From Fibrella aquatilis (lineage in GTDB: Bacteria; Bacteroidota; Bacteroidia; Cytophagales; Spirosomataceae), in assembly GCF_017353255.1 (NCBI RefSeq), contig NZ_JAFMYU010000017.1, forward strand, positions 62,001 through 126,000: a DNA stretch of 64,000 bases, in the 5' to 3' direction. Below, piece after piece: positions 1 through 9,395 of the stretch. Both the position numbers and the translations under genes were made by a program. The notes under the pieces are model-generated. The model had not been told where the DNA came from. It made no database searches and saw only the letters and a list, made by a program, of their open reading frames with translations. Numbering within the stretch: position 1 is the first letter of the stretch; each line of letters opens with the position of its first letter.

Positions 1-1
1 A

Positions 2-1432
2 AATTATTGGGATGATACTGGTCTGAGCGACAAAGTGTACGTAGTGCAAACTGCTGATAAAGTCATTCAACGGTGCCTCTTGATGTGTACAGACCCAGGT
101 GATTTAGTGCTTGACCCGACTTGTGGCAGCGGCACAACGGCCTACGTAGCGGAGCAGTGGGGGCGGCGGTGGATCACCACCGATACGAGCCGCATTGCGC
201 TCAACATTGCCAAAAGCAGGTTGATGACCGCCACATTTCCTTTCTATCATCTTTATAGCGACGTAGACGTGGCAAAGGAAGAGAAAGGCGGCAAGATCAA
301 AAAAACAATTACTCCACTGCCCGAACCAAAAACGAAGGAGGAAAAAGACGCAAGGGGCGATTTGCGGCTCGGTTTTGTGTATGAAGAAGTGCCGCACATC
401 ACGCTAAAGTCGCTTGCCAACGACGAACCCGCCGACACTGAAACGCTCTACGACAAACCCTACGAAGACAAAAAACGAATGCGCGTGGCGGGGGCGTTCA
501 CCGTCGAGACGTTACAAAACTTTGAGCCGGTTAGCCCCGAAGAAGCTGCTGACCCACAAACGGTGGTGGCCGCATCGGGCGATAGTCCCACCGAATTAGA
601 GAATTTCGAGCAGTTAGTGTTTCAACGGCTACAATCGGCGGGTATCAACAACGGCGACAAAACGCAGCACACCAAGTTTGGGCGGGTAGAGCCACTGGCA
701 GGCGAATACCTTCACGCCGAAGGGTTTTACCAAACGGCAGGCGGCACAGAAGCCAAAGCCTACATTCACCTTGGTGGTAAATACAGCACCGTCAGCAAAG
801 AGGCCGTTAACATGGCGGTGCGGGAGTGCCGCAAACGAGGCGACGCCGATTGGCTCCTAATCCTGGGCCTATCGTTCGAGTCAGACATTGAGAACAAATC
901 CGTGAGCATGAACGTGGGCACATTTCGCGTTGATAAGGTCCGGCTTCATGATGATTTCCTACAGGATGGTCTGCTCAAAAAACCAAATAAAGCCTCCGGC
1001 TCATTCGTGCTGCTGGGTGAACCAGATATTCGCTTGAGTAAAAAAGGCGACGAAGCCACCGTAGAGGTCCGTGGATTAGATATTTACGATCCTATCAAAG
1101 ACGACGTTCGTTCCCGTGATCCCAAAGACATTGCCTATTGGATGGTCGATGATGATTACGATGGCACCAACTTCATTGTCAGACAGGTGTTCTTTTGCGG
1201 CTCCAACGACAAGGACGAATTTAAGAAATGGCAGAAGGGGTTAAGCAATTTAGCCACTCAGGCTACCAAAAAGCAAGCTGAAAAAACGCTTAAAATCGAG
1301 ATTGATGACGAAGCGTTCGACCGGCTTTATGGCACAGTTTCCCACCCCATTGACTACAGAAAAGGTCGCAAAATTGCGGTTCGTGTCATCAGCCAATTCG
1401 GGGAAGAGAGCACAAAAGTGTTATCAATGTGA
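2..1432 (+). CDS. Adenine-specific DNA methyltransferase, C-terminal part (cut by window edge)
   Basis: The frame is open to the first base of the window, so the true start lies outside; the GTG at 35 is internal. Near the left edge is the SAM-binding motif I (DPTCGSGTT). No DPPY catalytic motif is visible, so it should lie upstream of the edge. That order, catalytic motif before SAM motif, is that of beta-class N6-adenine methyltransferases such as type III Mod proteins. The remaining ~390 residues form a long C-terminal region with a YWMVDDDYD segment that I associate with large Mod-like proteins. No restriction subunit follows: a terminator and an unrelated lipoprotein gene come next. It is either an orphan methyltransferase or its partner lies to the left. 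The methyltransferase call is firm; the type III assignment is inference. Confidence 0.85.
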   Translation, partial: NYWDDTGLSDKVYVVQTADKVIQRCLLMCTDPGDLVLDPTCGSGTTAYVAEQWGRRWITTDTSRIALNIAKSRLMTATFPFYHLYSDVDVAKEEKGGKIKKTITPLPEPKTKEEKDARGDLRLGFVYEEVPHITLKSLANDEPADTETLYDKPYEDKKRMRVAGAFTVETLQNFEPVSPEEAADPQTVVAASGDSPTELENFEQLVFQRLQSAGINNGDKTQHTKFGRVEPLAGEYLHAEGFYQTAGGTEAKAYIHLGGKYSTVSKEAVNMAVRECRKRGDADWLLILGLSFESDIENKSVSMNVGTFRVDKVRLHDDFLQDGLLKKPNKASGSFVLLGEPDIRLSKKGDEATVEVRGLDIYDPIKDDVRSRDPKDIAYWMVDDDYDGTNFIVRQVFFCGSNDKDEFKKWQKGLSNLATQATKKQAEKTLKIEIDDEAFDRLYGTVSHPIDYRKGRKIAVRVISQFGEESTKVLSM

Positions 1433-1488
1433 AGCCTTACGGCTGTGCTGGGCACGTTACGATAGGCCGTCGGTTCATTGGTAAGGCT
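1433..1488. repeat. 8-bp inverted repeat just after the methyltransferase stop
   Basis: AGCCTTAC at 1433-1440 is repeated in inverse orientation at 1481-1488, beginning directly after the stop codon. The 40-base loop makes it a weak hairpin. It may be a minor relative of the longer stop-adjacent repeats elsewhere in the window. Confidence 0.35.
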
Positions 1489-1521
1489 ACTGCCACAAGC
1501 TAATAAACTACTTATTTTGAA

Positions 1522-1552
1522 GCCGCCTGTCTGTTGACGGGCGGCTTTTTTT
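1522..1552 (+). terminator. Rho-independent terminator
   Basis: A 10-bp stem (1522-1531 with 1536-1545, one G-T pair), a TGTT loop and seven T residues. It ends the methyltransferase transcript about 90 bases after its stop and isolates it from the lipoprotein gene. Confidence 0.9.
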
Positions 1553-1566
1553 GGTAGTATTGTTTA

Positions 1567-2394
1567 ATGACACGGAGTAGACTTTTCATTATACTGCCGG
1601 GAGTATTTGCCCTGCTGTGGTCATGCCAACTGACGGGCAAAACGGAGCAGCCGCCAGCCGATGACTGGCTTACTCCGCGCTACTCGGCCGATACGTATAT
1701 GGTCACCATGGTTCAGCCACTACCAGCTGTTTCGCAGCCCACCGAGGCTGAAAAACAGGCAGTTGATTCAGTGATCAGGACGCTGGAGTTTGGCTTATTT
1801 GCTTTCGCGCCAGACGGCAACTGTCAATTTATTGGCGCTAACAACCTGATAAACAGTTCTTTTCAGCTACGCGATTCACGCCTGCTCACGCAAATAGCCC
1901 TGTTTGACAATGTGCAACAGACAGGCAGTGGTTTTGCCATGACGCTGCCTATTCCGGTCGATTCGAGTCACGGTAGCGTACGTTGTGGGCTGCACCGAAT
2001 CGAGTTTGGGCATGACAAGCAACGGGTACTGGCCCTGGCGAAGGCGGTGTTTACGCACCCACCGGCACCCGAAACGGATGAGCAAGTGCGGGTGCGGGTA
2101 AAAAACTGCCTGGCGTTTTATGCCCTTTATTTCAAGGCCATCTACGCCAATCAGCTTCAGCAGTTTAAGCCCGCCGCCGTGGGCATGCCCATCCGCTTTT
2201 ATAACGGTGGCCTGCGTCTGGCCAATTACGAAGAAAACAGGCCGTGGAAAGGGATGTATGCCAACGAGGAAAACGCCAAAAAGGCCCATCGTGCTTTCAG
2301 AAAAGCGATTAAGTCTGTTCGGTACTATCCTGAACTGGGTAACCTTATTTTAGAATATTCCGTCATTTTCGACCAGATGAGCCGGTTTTTATAA
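1567..2394 (+). CDS. Lipoprotein of unknown function
   Basis: This 275-residue protein begins with a charged N-terminus and a hydrophobic stretch ending in the lipobox LLWSC, with lipidated Cys at residue 20, so it is expected to be anchored in the inner or outer membrane. The rest is soluble, with no further membrane segment and no motif I recognise. A near-match to the Bacteroidota -7 box (TAGTATTG) lies just before the ATG, after the terminator, so transcription may begin here. The next gene starts 22 bases later on the same strand and encodes a large permease, so the two may work together in the envelope; that is inference from position only. Confidence 0.75.
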   Translation: MTRSRLFIILPGVFALLWSCQLTGKTEQPPADDWLTPRYSADTYMVTMVQPLPAVSQPTEAEKQAVDSVIRTLEFGLFAFAPDGNCQFIGANNLINSSFQLRDSRLLTQIALFDNVQQTGSGFAMTLPIPVDSSHGSVRCGLHRIEFGHDKQRVLALAKAVFTHPPAPETDEQVRVRVKNCLAFYALYFKAIYANQLQQFKPAAVGMPIRFYNGGLRLANYEENRPWKGMYANEENAKKAHRAFRKAIKSVRYYPELGNLILEYSVIFDQMSRFL

Positions 2395-2416
2395 CACCTT
2401 TTCACCGCCCAAAACC

Positions 2417-5284
2417 ATGCAGGAACTCCTACGCATTGCCCGTTTCGAAATCTGGTATCAGTTTCGGCAACCTTATTTCTACGGCCTGTTGCTCCTGATG
2501 GCGGCTCAGGGGCTGGCCGTGAGTGTGGCCGATTATCAGCGCCTTGCCGACGTCACGCTGCTGACCAACGCGCCCATTTTACTGTATCTGAGCCTTGCCA
2601 ACACCGGGCCGTTGCTGGTAGCGGCCGTCTCACTATTGACAGGGCAGGTACTGTTGCGCGACCGTGACTACCGCGTGACCTACCTCTATGCCCTTCCCAT
2701 TGCCGAACGAGCTTATTTTTCCGGGCAGTTGTTGGGGTGTCTGGGCATTAGTGTGCTGTTGGGGATGGCTTACGCATTTGGCCTGCTGCTGGTGCCTTTT
2801 TGGGTAAACGGACCAACGGGCGAATGGCCCCTTGGCTCGCTGGCAGACGGTTTCATCCGGCTATTGCTACCCAATCTGGTGGTTATGGTTTGCCTGTCGT
2901 ATGCCCTCACGGCCCAGTTTCGGCATATTACGGGGGCCTATATTGCCCTGTTAGCGCTTACGCTGGCGAACACGCTTCTGCAACTAAGCTACCTGTCGGT
3001 GGTAGAGTATGACTGGGTGCATCTACTCGACCCGTTTGGAGCGATTAGCATTCGTCAGGCGGTAGAAATCATGCCTACTGCCGACAAAAACACCAGTTGG
3101 CCCGACACGCCTGAACTCCTCTATATCAACCGTCTGCTCTGGCTGGGCCTCAGCGGCTGGCTCATTGCCCGCGCCGACGAGCAGCTGAGTTTCCAGTATA
3201 TGACGGCGCAGGGGAAGCCGTTTCAACGCATGGGTTTGCCTCGGCTTAGCGCAGCAGCCAGGTGGCAACGTTTTGATGAAATCCCCGTGCTGACCCGCGC
3301 ATTTACGTCATCTGCCCGCTGGAAAACAGCTGTTCACCTGGCCGTGGCCGATGTCCGCTGGCTGGTTCGGCAAACGGCCGTGGCTGTCGGGCTGCTTCTG
3401 TTGACGCTGGGCATTGTGGGCTATGCCCTGGGCGTTGGCGATGCACCCTACGGCCAACGGCTGCTGCCCTTTACTTCGCGGATGACCTTCATCCGCCTAC
3501 CCATGCACCTGTATATCAGCCTGTTTTTGGTGGTGTTCACGGGCGAACTCATCCACCGCAACCGAACGTCGGGCGCCTGGCAACTGGTAGACGCTACACC
3601 GCTGCCAGCCTGGGTACGGCTGCTAGGCCATGTTGGGGCCATGCTGTTGTTGGCCGGGGCTATCACCACCACGCTGCTTGGCACTGGCCTTTGCTTGCAG
3701 CTGCTCAGTAACCAAACGCCTATCGACTGGTTGCTGTATGCCAACGACTTGGGTACCGACGGCCTGTTGCGTTACGGTCAGTTAATTGCCCTGTCGGCCC
3801 TGATTAGCACTATGACACCCAACCGACTGGTAGGTCATGGATTGACCGTTCTCACGCTGGCCGGACTGACGTTTCTCGACGAGAAAAGCGGGGGCATGGC
3901 GTGGTGGCTCTACGGCACCCTCCCCGCCTCCCGACTCTATTCCGACATCACTGGCTTCGGTTCGTTTGCACAGCTCCGACCGGTGGCGGCACTGCTGTGG
4001 ACGGCGGTGGCCACTATGCTGCTGTTACTGACGACACGGTTGGCACAACGGGGGCTGTTGGTTGGACCAAAAACGCTGTTTCAGCGGTGGTACAACGCGC
4101 TGAACAAATCTTATGTGGCCGGGCTGGCAGTAACGGTAATCATCAGTATAGGAAGTGGCCTGTGGTTGGCTATGGCCTCCGATGCAGCGATGACCAACAC
4201 GCAATCAAACGAAGCCATTTCACCCTACAACACCACGACGGAGCAAATTCGGGTAAGCAACACACAACGGGTGAACGTGGTCTACCACTATGTGCACCCA
4301 CAAAATCTGGGGGCGGTGCAAACAGCAGTTACCAATGCCCTTCGGCAAGGAGCCAGGTGGCTGGGGCCGTTTCCGCACCAGACCCTGCGCATTACCGAAA
4401 CGCCGTTTAGCCCTAAAGCAACCCGTAGCACGCCCGCGTCTATAGCCCTGCCCGAGCGCGAAGGCTGGATGACCAACACCACCCACACCGACGATGCGGG
4501 GCAGCTGGCCCTGGTGGTAGCGCGGCAGGTGCTAAGCCAATGGCTGTCTGCGGGGTTTGGCTTCGTTAATTCGCGCCAATCGGGTTTACTAACCGACGGG
4601 CTGGCGGGGTATCTGGCCCTGCGCGTTGTGCACGAAACGTGGGGTGATAACTGGCTAAAAGGGCAATTGACGCGGCAGGAGGGCCTTTATCGGCGCGGGC
4701 GTGGGCAAAACGGCGGGCGAGAACCCGTGGTTATGCAGGCAGCTGTTGGCTCCTATGTAGCCATAGACAAAGCCCCCCTATCACTCACCTGCATTGGCGA
4801 AGTGTGGGGGCACGAAACCCTTTGCCAACAGATTGGCCGGTTTTATCAGGCGCACAAAACGCACCGAACCAGCGCCGAAGAGTACGTTCAAAATCTGCAA
4901 ACAACGTTACCCAACGACCTGAAATATGCCGCCAATTACCTCCTCGAACGACCGCAATTTGCCTTCAGCATCGGGTGGGTATGGACTGACGAAGACAGAA
5001 TTGGAGTTCGGGTTACTGCCCATGAAACGATGGACGATGGTTTGGGCCACACGCGGGAAAAACTCCCCAGCGATTATGTACCTGTTGTGCTGCTCGATGC
5101 CACCGGCAAGGTCATTCACCGCGAACTGGTGCTGCCCGTCATGCCAGAACGCGACCTCCCTACCAAAGCGGTCTGGCTCCCCCACCCTGCCAATGCCGCC
5201 ACAGTAGTTATTGATCCGCTGGGTGCCTGGCCAGAGACCAACCGGATGGATAATCGCAAGCAATTGGTGCATCGGCCGGGCTGA
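2417..5284 (+). CDS. ABC-2-like membrane protein with inactive M1-peptidase-like domain
   Basis: The 955-residue protein has about a dozen hydrophobic segments in its first ~590 residues, in two blocks separated by a cytoplasmic region near 265-310, like Bacteroidota ABC-2-type permeases. The C-terminal ~350 residues are soluble and resemble the catalytic domain of M1 aminopeptidases, which some of these permeases carry. The region corresponding to the zinc motif HExxH reads R703-Q704-V-L-S707 followed by QW, and the downstream NEG region reads T726-D727-G. All zinc ligands are therefore missing, so it is probably a pseudo-enzyme that binds rather than cuts peptides. No ATPase subunit is adjacent. 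The permease fold is confident; the relation to M1 rests on local motif similarity. Confidence 0.75.
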   Translation: MQELLRIARFEIWYQFRQPYFYGLLLLMAAQGLAVSVADYQRLADVTLLTNAPILLYLSLANTGPLLVAAVSLLTGQVLLRDRDYRVTYLYALPIAERAYFSGQLLGCLGISVLLGMAYAFGLLLVPFWVNGPTGEWPLGSLADGFIRLLLPNLVVMVCLSYALTAQFRHITGAYIALLALTLANTLLQLSYLSVVEYDWVHLLDPFGAISIRQAVEIMPTADKNTSWPDTPELLYINRLLWLGLSGWLIARADEQLSFQYMTAQGKPFQRMGLPRLSAAARWQRFDEIPVLTRAFTSSARWKTAVHLAVADVRWLVRQTAVAVGLLLLTLGIVGYALGVGDAPYGQRLLPFTSRMTFIRLPMHLYISLFLVVFTGELIHRNRTSGAWQLVDATPLPAWVRLLGHVGAMLLLAGAITTTLLGTGLCLQLLSNQTPIDWLLYANDLGTDGLLRYGQLIALSALISTMTPNRLVGHGLTVLTLAGLTFLDEKSGGMAWWLYGTLPASRLYSDITGFGSFAQLRPVAALLWTAVATMLLLLTTRLAQRGLLVGPKTLFQRWYNALNKSYVAGLAVTVIISIGSGLWLAMASDAAMTNTQSNEAISPYNTTTEQIRVSNTQRVNVVYHYVHPQNLGAVQTAVTNALRQGARWLGPFPHQTLRITETPFSPKATRSTPASIALPEREGWMTNTTHTDDAGQLALVVARQVLSQWLSAGFGFVNSRQSGLLTDGLAGYLALRVVHETWGDNWLKGQLTRQEGLYRRGRGQNGGREPVVMQAAVGSYVAIDKAPLSLTCIGEVWGHETLCQQIGRFYQAHKTHRTSAEEYVQNLQTTLPNDLKYAANYLLERPQFAFSIGWVWTDEDRIGVRVTAHETMDDGLGHTREKLPSDYVPVVLLDATGKVIHRELVLPVMPERDLPTKAVWLPHPANAATVVIDPLGAWPETNRMDNRKQLVHRPG

Positions 5285-5302
5285 CGGCGTTACTTTGTCT
5301 CT

Positions 5303-6490
5303 TTGGAAACAACAGCTACCCCCGCCCAACGAACGCTGACCAACGGTCATCTGCTTATCATTGTCTTTGCACAGTTTGCGGGTACGTCACTCTGGTTTGC
5401 GGGAAACGCAGTCCTTCCCGACCTGACCCGCAGTCTACCCGGCATGACCGGCTGGATCACGTCGGCGGTGCAGATTGGCTTTGTGGGGGGCACGCTGCTC
5501 TACGCCCTGCTGGCCATTCCTGACCGTTTTCCGGCTTCGCGGGTATTTCTGGTTTCGGTAGTCTTGGCCGCAGGGGCAAACGTGAGTTGGCTCGTGGGAC
5601 CTGTTCGGGCCGATGCCCTTCTGGTAAGTCGGTTCCTAACGGGCTTTTTTCTGGCGGGGGTGTATCCCGTGGGCATGAAAATCGCCGCCGACTGGTTCAG
5701 GCCGGTGCTGGGACGGGCCATGGGGTTCCTGGTAGGTGCGCTGGTCATCGGCACGGCGTTTCCGCACCTGATTCGGGGACTGGGCAGCACACTCCCCTAC
5801 CGTGCTATCCTGCTATCGGTCAGCGCATTAGCTATTTTGGGTGGTTTGTTCCTGGCCTTGTTTATCCCGTCGAAACCCGTTACCAAACAACCCGTCGGCT
5901 TTCAGTTTGCGCAGTTGTCGGCCCTGTTCAGGCCGTCGGGCTACCGCCCCGCAATGCTGGGGTATTTTGGGCATATGTGGGAGCTGTATACGTTTTGGGC
6001 CTTTGCACCCATGCTAATTGCGCTATACGCCGCACAGCACCCAAACATTCACATTAACGCGTCAGTCTGGACGTTCGGGCTAATTGCCTCGGGGAGTGTG
6101 GGGTGCGTGTTGGGTGGTTTCTGGGCCTTACGCAGTGGAAGCAGCCGGGTGGCCCGCACGTTCCTGTTTGTTTCGGGAGCCTCTATTGTACTGGTTCCCT
6201 GGATGTTACACGTATCGCCAACATTATTTAGCCTATTTCTCGCCGTGTGGGGCCTAACCGTGGCGAGCGACTCGCCCCAGTTTTCAACGCTGGTGGCCAA
6301 CCACGCACCTGTGGCCAACAAAGGCAGCGTGATTACGTTGGTGGTGAGCATCGGCTTCCTCATCACGGTGGTGTCTATTCAACTCATGGCAGGGCTGGTG
6401 GCGCAGGTTGGCCCGTCGGTGTGGTTGTTTTATCTGCTCTTACCAGGGCCAATGCTCGGTGTTTGGGCCAGTCGTGGAGGACGGAAGTAG
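5303..6490 (+). CDS. MFS transporter
   Basis: A 395-residue protein with about 12 hydrophobic segments, typical of the major facilitator superfamily. The loop after the second helix (AIPDRFPASR) resembles MFS motif A, and a glycine-rich stretch near GALVIGTAF lies where motif C is expected. The chosen start is TTG, 18 bases after the preceding stop; no in-frame ATG gives a full first helix. The heptamer TACTTTG lies just upstream and may be a truncated -7 element. Substrate cannot be told from sequence. It is likely co-transcribed with the upstream permease. Confidence 0.85.
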   Translation: METTATPAQRTLTNGHLLIIVFAQFAGTSLWFAGNAVLPDLTRSLPGMTGWITSAVQIGFVGGTLLYALLAIPDRFPASRVFLVSVVLAAGANVSWLVGPVRADALLVSRFLTGFFLAGVYPVGMKIAADWFRPVLGRAMGFLVGALVIGTAFPHLIRGLGSTLPYRAILLSVSALAILGGLFLALFIPSKPVTKQPVGFQFAQLSALFRPSGYRPAMLGYFGHMWELYTFWAFAPMLIALYAAQHPNIHINASVWTFGLIASGSVGCVLGGFWALRSGSSRVARTFLFVSGASIVLVPWMLHVSPTLFSLFLAVWGLTVASDSPQFSTLVANHAPVANKGSVITLVVSIGFLITVVSIQLMAGLVAQVGPSVWLFYLLLPGPMLGVWASRGGRK

Positions 6491-6554
6491 TTCATAATTT
6501 CTTAACAGTCGCCCTGTTGTCATATGATTTTGGGGCTGCTACTTTTAAGAAAAA

Positions 6555-7412
6555 ATGAACGTGTTACTCGAACACAAGTCCGGAGACGAAGCGGCCCTCT
6601 GGACAGCCATCAGCACCTTCACATTCGACGGTCCTGACACCCGCCGAACGCGGCCCGAATTCACCTTTGCGGCGCGACTGGCCCGCGAAAACGACTGGGC
6701 CACCCGCTACACCGAACGGGTCATTGCGGAGTACCGTAAGTTCCTCTTCCTCTGCTGCGTTACGCCCACTGGCGTGACCCCTTCCGATGCCGTTGATCAG
6801 GCGTGGCACCTGCATCTGACCTACACCAAGTCGTACTGGCACGACCTCTGCCGCGATACACTAGGGCGCGAACTGCACCACAACCCCACCAAAGGCGGGG
6901 CACGTGAAGGCCAGAAATTCGACGGCATGTATTCCGACAGTCAGGCCTTGTACCAGTTGTATTTCGGCGAAAAGCCACCCGCCGACATCTGGCCCACGAA
7001 CCAGCAACGCTTTTCAGACATTGATTTTGGGCGAATCAACCGGCGCACCAACTGGGTCGTTGCCAAACCGGCCCCAGCCCAAACGGTAGGTGCCGTGGTG
7101 TTGCTCGGTGCGCTGAGTGCGGCGGGTATCTTCCTGCAAGCCTCCAGCAGCCTGCTCTTTTGGCTGCTTACCGGCTTCGCCCTGTTTTTTGTGGTGATCG
7201 TTAATCTGGCCAACGCCAACGACGGCCCCAACCGCCCCCGCCGCCAAGGCGATACCTCTGGCGGTGATGGGGGCTTTGTGCTATTCGGTTCAGACGACGG
7301 TCATCATTCGGGCGATAGCGGCGACGGTGGCCACGGCGATGCGGGCTGCTCGGCCAGCGGGTGTGGTAGCGGATGCTCCGGCTGCGGAGGCGGTTGCGGT
7401 GGGGGCGATTGA
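6555..7412 (+). CDS. GRDP-like membrane protein with Cys/Gly-rich tail
   Basis: A 285-residue protein in three parts. The N-terminal ~150 residues contain the VDQAWHLHLTY segment (80-90) followed by YW and a GRELHHNP region, which I recognise from glycine-rich-domain-containing (GRDP/DUF1399-like) proteins. Two adjacent hydrophobic helices follow at roughly 178-215. The C-terminus is low-complexity, rich in Gly, Asp and Ser, and ends with Cys265, 270, 274, 277 and 281 spaced by Gly/Ser. Such tails occur in TIGR04222-type membrane proteins of unknown role. The cysteines could bind metal or crosslink; this is inference. It follows the MFS gene by 64 bases on the same strand. Confidence 0.65.
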   Translation: MNVLLEHKSGDEAALWTAISTFTFDGPDTRRTRPEFTFAARLARENDWATRYTERVIAEYRKFLFLCCVTPTGVTPSDAVDQAWHLHLTYTKSYWHDLCRDTLGRELHHNPTKGGAREGQKFDGMYSDSQALYQLYFGEKPPADIWPTNQQRFSDIDFGRINRRTNWVVAKPAPAQTVGAVVLLGALSAAGIFLQASSSLLFWLLTGFALFFVVIVNLANANDGPNRPRRQGDTSGGDGGFVLFGSDDGHHSGDSGDGGHGDAGCSASGCGSGCSGCGGGCGGGD

Positions 7413-7563
7413 CCCGAAAATTGCCTACATTTATGGCATCAAACTCGGCTAACATATCGCCCAGCGGTTCCTGCTTTCACTTCACGAAAGCCTTGACGCA
7501 CTGCGCCCTGGAACACGCGTAAAAGATCGATTTCGGTCTTTGTCTTCTTTTATTTTCTGGTTA

Positions 7564-7608
7564 ATGATCACGCAGCGCCACGCGCTTGTCTGGCTATGCG
7601 CTGATCAT
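7564..7608. repeat. Imperfect inverted repeat in leader of the NAD(P)-binding protein gene
   Basis: ATGATCA-CGC-AGCGC at 7564-7578 pairs with GCGCTGATCAT at 7598-7608, giving 11 bp with a three-base bulge. It is followed by AT-rich DNA and the ATG at 7634. The rest of 7413-7633 shows no gene. It could be a leader hairpin or an operator. Confidence 0.4.
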
Positions 7609-7633
7609 CTAATAAAGTCAACCCATTATATCA

Positions 7634-8278
7634 ATGGCTACTCCCACAAACTCAACCATTGCCGTGTTAGGCGGGGCCGGAAAAGCTGGTCGCCCCCTCA
7701 TGGAAGAAGCTCTTCGACAGGGATACACTGTCCGCGCATTGCTACGCCATCCCGATCAGCTTGATTTTGCCCACGAACGGCTTACGATCATTCACAGCGA
7801 TGCCCGCGATTCGATGTCTATCAGTCAACTACTGGCTGGCAGTGCTGCCCTGATCAGTACGCTGGGTAACCCCAAAGGCGAAAACATACCGATTCTGAGT
7901 ACTGTTACCAGCCTCATTCTGGCCGGAATGAAAACGGCAAACATCAGCCGGTACGTTACCCTGACCAGCCTTTACGACACAGGCAATGCGCAGACCGACG
8001 AGAAAACCCGGCTCTCGGCCGCATTCATGAAGCAGCATTTTCCCGACTTCATGGCCGACCGTGCCCGCGAATACGCTCTCTTGCGAGCCAGCAACCTCAA
8101 CTGGACCTACGTGCGAGTGCCATACCTAGTGGAATCAGAAACAGCAGGAACGGTGAAAACGCACCTGGGATACATGCCCGGAGGTCAATTGGCGGTGGGT
8201 GATCTGGCCAGATTTCTACTCGAACAGCTTGATAACCAAACGTTCAGTAAACAAGCGCCATTTATCGCGAACGCGTGA
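7634..8278 (+). CDS. NAD(P)-binding protein, atypical SDR / NmrA-like
   Basis: A 214-residue Rossmann-fold protein with the dinucleotide loop GGAGKAG at residues 13-19 and an early arginine typical of NADP binding (RALLRHP). It has no canonical YxxxK catalytic pair, as in NAD(P)H-binding (PF13460-type) reductase-like proteins. The expected role is a flavin- or quinone-type reductase or redox sensor; the substrate is unknown. It converges with the SDR gene on the other strand, and the whole gap between the two stops is a 30-bp perfect inverted repeat. Confidence 0.8.
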   Translation: MATPTNSTIAVLGGAGKAGRPLMEEALRQGYTVRALLRHPDQLDFAHERLTIIHSDARDSMSISQLLAGSAALISTLGNPKGENIPILSTVTSLILAGMKTANISRYVTLTSLYDTGNAQTDEKTRLSAAFMKQHFPDFMADRAREYALLRASNLNWTYVRVPYLVESETAGTVKTHLGYMPGGQLAVGDLARFLLEQLDNQTFSKQAPFIANA

Positions 8279-8282
8279 AGGA

Positions 8283-8360
8283 AGTCGTAAGTCGATAGTC
8301 ATAAGTCGGCTGACGCATGTTGCTTCGCGCCAGCCGACTTATGACTATCGACTTACGACT
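8283..8360. repeat. Stop-to-stop intergenic inverted repeat A (30 bp perfect)
   Basis: Arms at 8283-8312 and 8331-8360 are perfect reverse complements, with an 18-base loop containing TTGCTTCGCGC. The element fills the space between two convergent stop codons (8276-8278 and 8366-8368). The arm is made of variants of the word TAAGTCG. No T-tract follows in either direction, so it is not a classical terminator. Confidence 0.9.
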
Positions 8361-8365
8361 CCTTC

Positions 8366-9235
8366 CTATGCATTCCCGCCGTTGACGTCGAGCAGGCTAC
8401 CCGTGATGTAGGAACCGTCGGTTGAGGCAAGCAGCACATAGGCCGGGGCCAGTTCTTCGGGCTGTCCGGGGCGTTGCAACGTTGTTTTGCTGGCGGCTTT
8501 TTCCACGCCTTCTGGCCCCATGCCCGCACCGGGCAAAAAAGGTGTGTAGATTGGTCCGGGCAGCACGGCATTGACGCGAATCTTCTGTTCGCCAAGCTGA
8601 TTGGCCAGCGACATGGTAAAGGCATGAATCGCGCCCTTAGTCGAGGCATAATCTACGAGTTGGGGTTCGCCTTTTTTACCCACAATACTGCCCGTGTTGA
8701 TGATCGAGTCGCCTTCGTGCAAGTGGGGCAGCGCGGCCTGTACCATGAAAAAATACCCCAGAATGTTGGTGTCGAACGTGCGCCGGAGTTGCTCTTCGGT
8801 GATATCGGCAATCTTTTTCTGGATGTGCTGGTAGGCTGCGTTGTTGACCAAAATATTTAATTTACCGAACTCACTAACGGTCTGATCAACAGCCTGTTGG
8901 CACTTTTCTTTGCTGCGTACGTCGGAGGGAAGCAGCAGGCATTTGGTGCCAAACTGTTCGGCCAGGCGCTTAGTTTCCTGAGCGTCTTCTTCTTCGGCAT
9001 CGAGGTATACAATAGCTACGTTGGCACCCTCTTTGGCAAACGCCACAGCCACCGCCCGCCCAATGCCACTGTCGCCACCGGTGATGATAGCCACCTTGTC
9101 GGCCAGCTTGCCCGCCGCACTGTAGTTAGTTAATTCGCTGATGGGTTCGGGGGTCATCTTGGCCTGAATAGCCGGAAATTCCTGCACCTCGCTCTTGAGT
9201 GCGTCTGCCTGCGGATAATTTTCTTGTTGTTCCAT
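8366..9235 (-). CDS. SDR family oxidoreductase, general-stress type
   Basis: A 289-residue short-chain dehydrogenase/reductase. The cofactor loop TGGDSGIG is at residues 52-59, NNAA at 131-134, and the catalytic triad Ser183, Tyr196 and Lys200 (YASTK) is intact. A ~45-residue N-terminal extension with a PEP.SELTNY-like stretch before the Rossmann fold is typical of the YdaD/YhxC/GSP39 group, often annotated as stress or glucose dehydrogenases. It should be cytoplasmic and use NAD(P)H; the substrate is unknown. It is divergent from the XRE regulator gene across a 160-base gap, so that regulator is a possible controller, by position only. Confidence 0.9.
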   Translation of the reverse strand: MEQQENYPQADALKSEVQEFPAIQAKMTPEPISELTNYSAAGKLADKVAIITGGDSGIGRAVAVAFAKEGANVAIVYLDAEEEDAQETKRLAEQFGTKCLLLPSDVRSKEKCQQAVDQTVSEFGKLNILVNNAAYQHIQKKIADITEEQLRRTFDTNILGYFFMVQAALPHLHEGDSIINTGSIVGKKGEPQLVDYASTKGAIHAFTMSLANQLGEQKIRVNAVLPGPIYTPFLPGAGMGPEGVEKAASKTTLQRPGQPEELAPAYVLLASTDGSYITGSLLDVNGGNA

Positions 9236-9366
9236 CGAGTTGATTACTTTTTGATCAAAGGCACGGTTGTCAAAGGGCCGCTGCCGTAGTGTAGATAACC
9301 TGTTGCCGCCTTTTGTTCAGCGAATAGGAGTAAACGGACCGTGATGGGGCATCCAAGGAAGCCTAT

Positions 9367-9374
9367 TATCTTTA
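9367..9374 (+). promoter_or_regulatory. Possible -7 box (TATCTTTA)
   Basis: TATCTTTA lies about 22 bases before the GTG of the XRE gene and differs from the Bacteroidota consensus TAnnTTTG at one position. No clear -33 element is visible. The rest of 9236-9395 carries no gene. Confidence 0.4.
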
Positions 9375-9395
9375 GGGTGTTTTAAACTGACCCGC

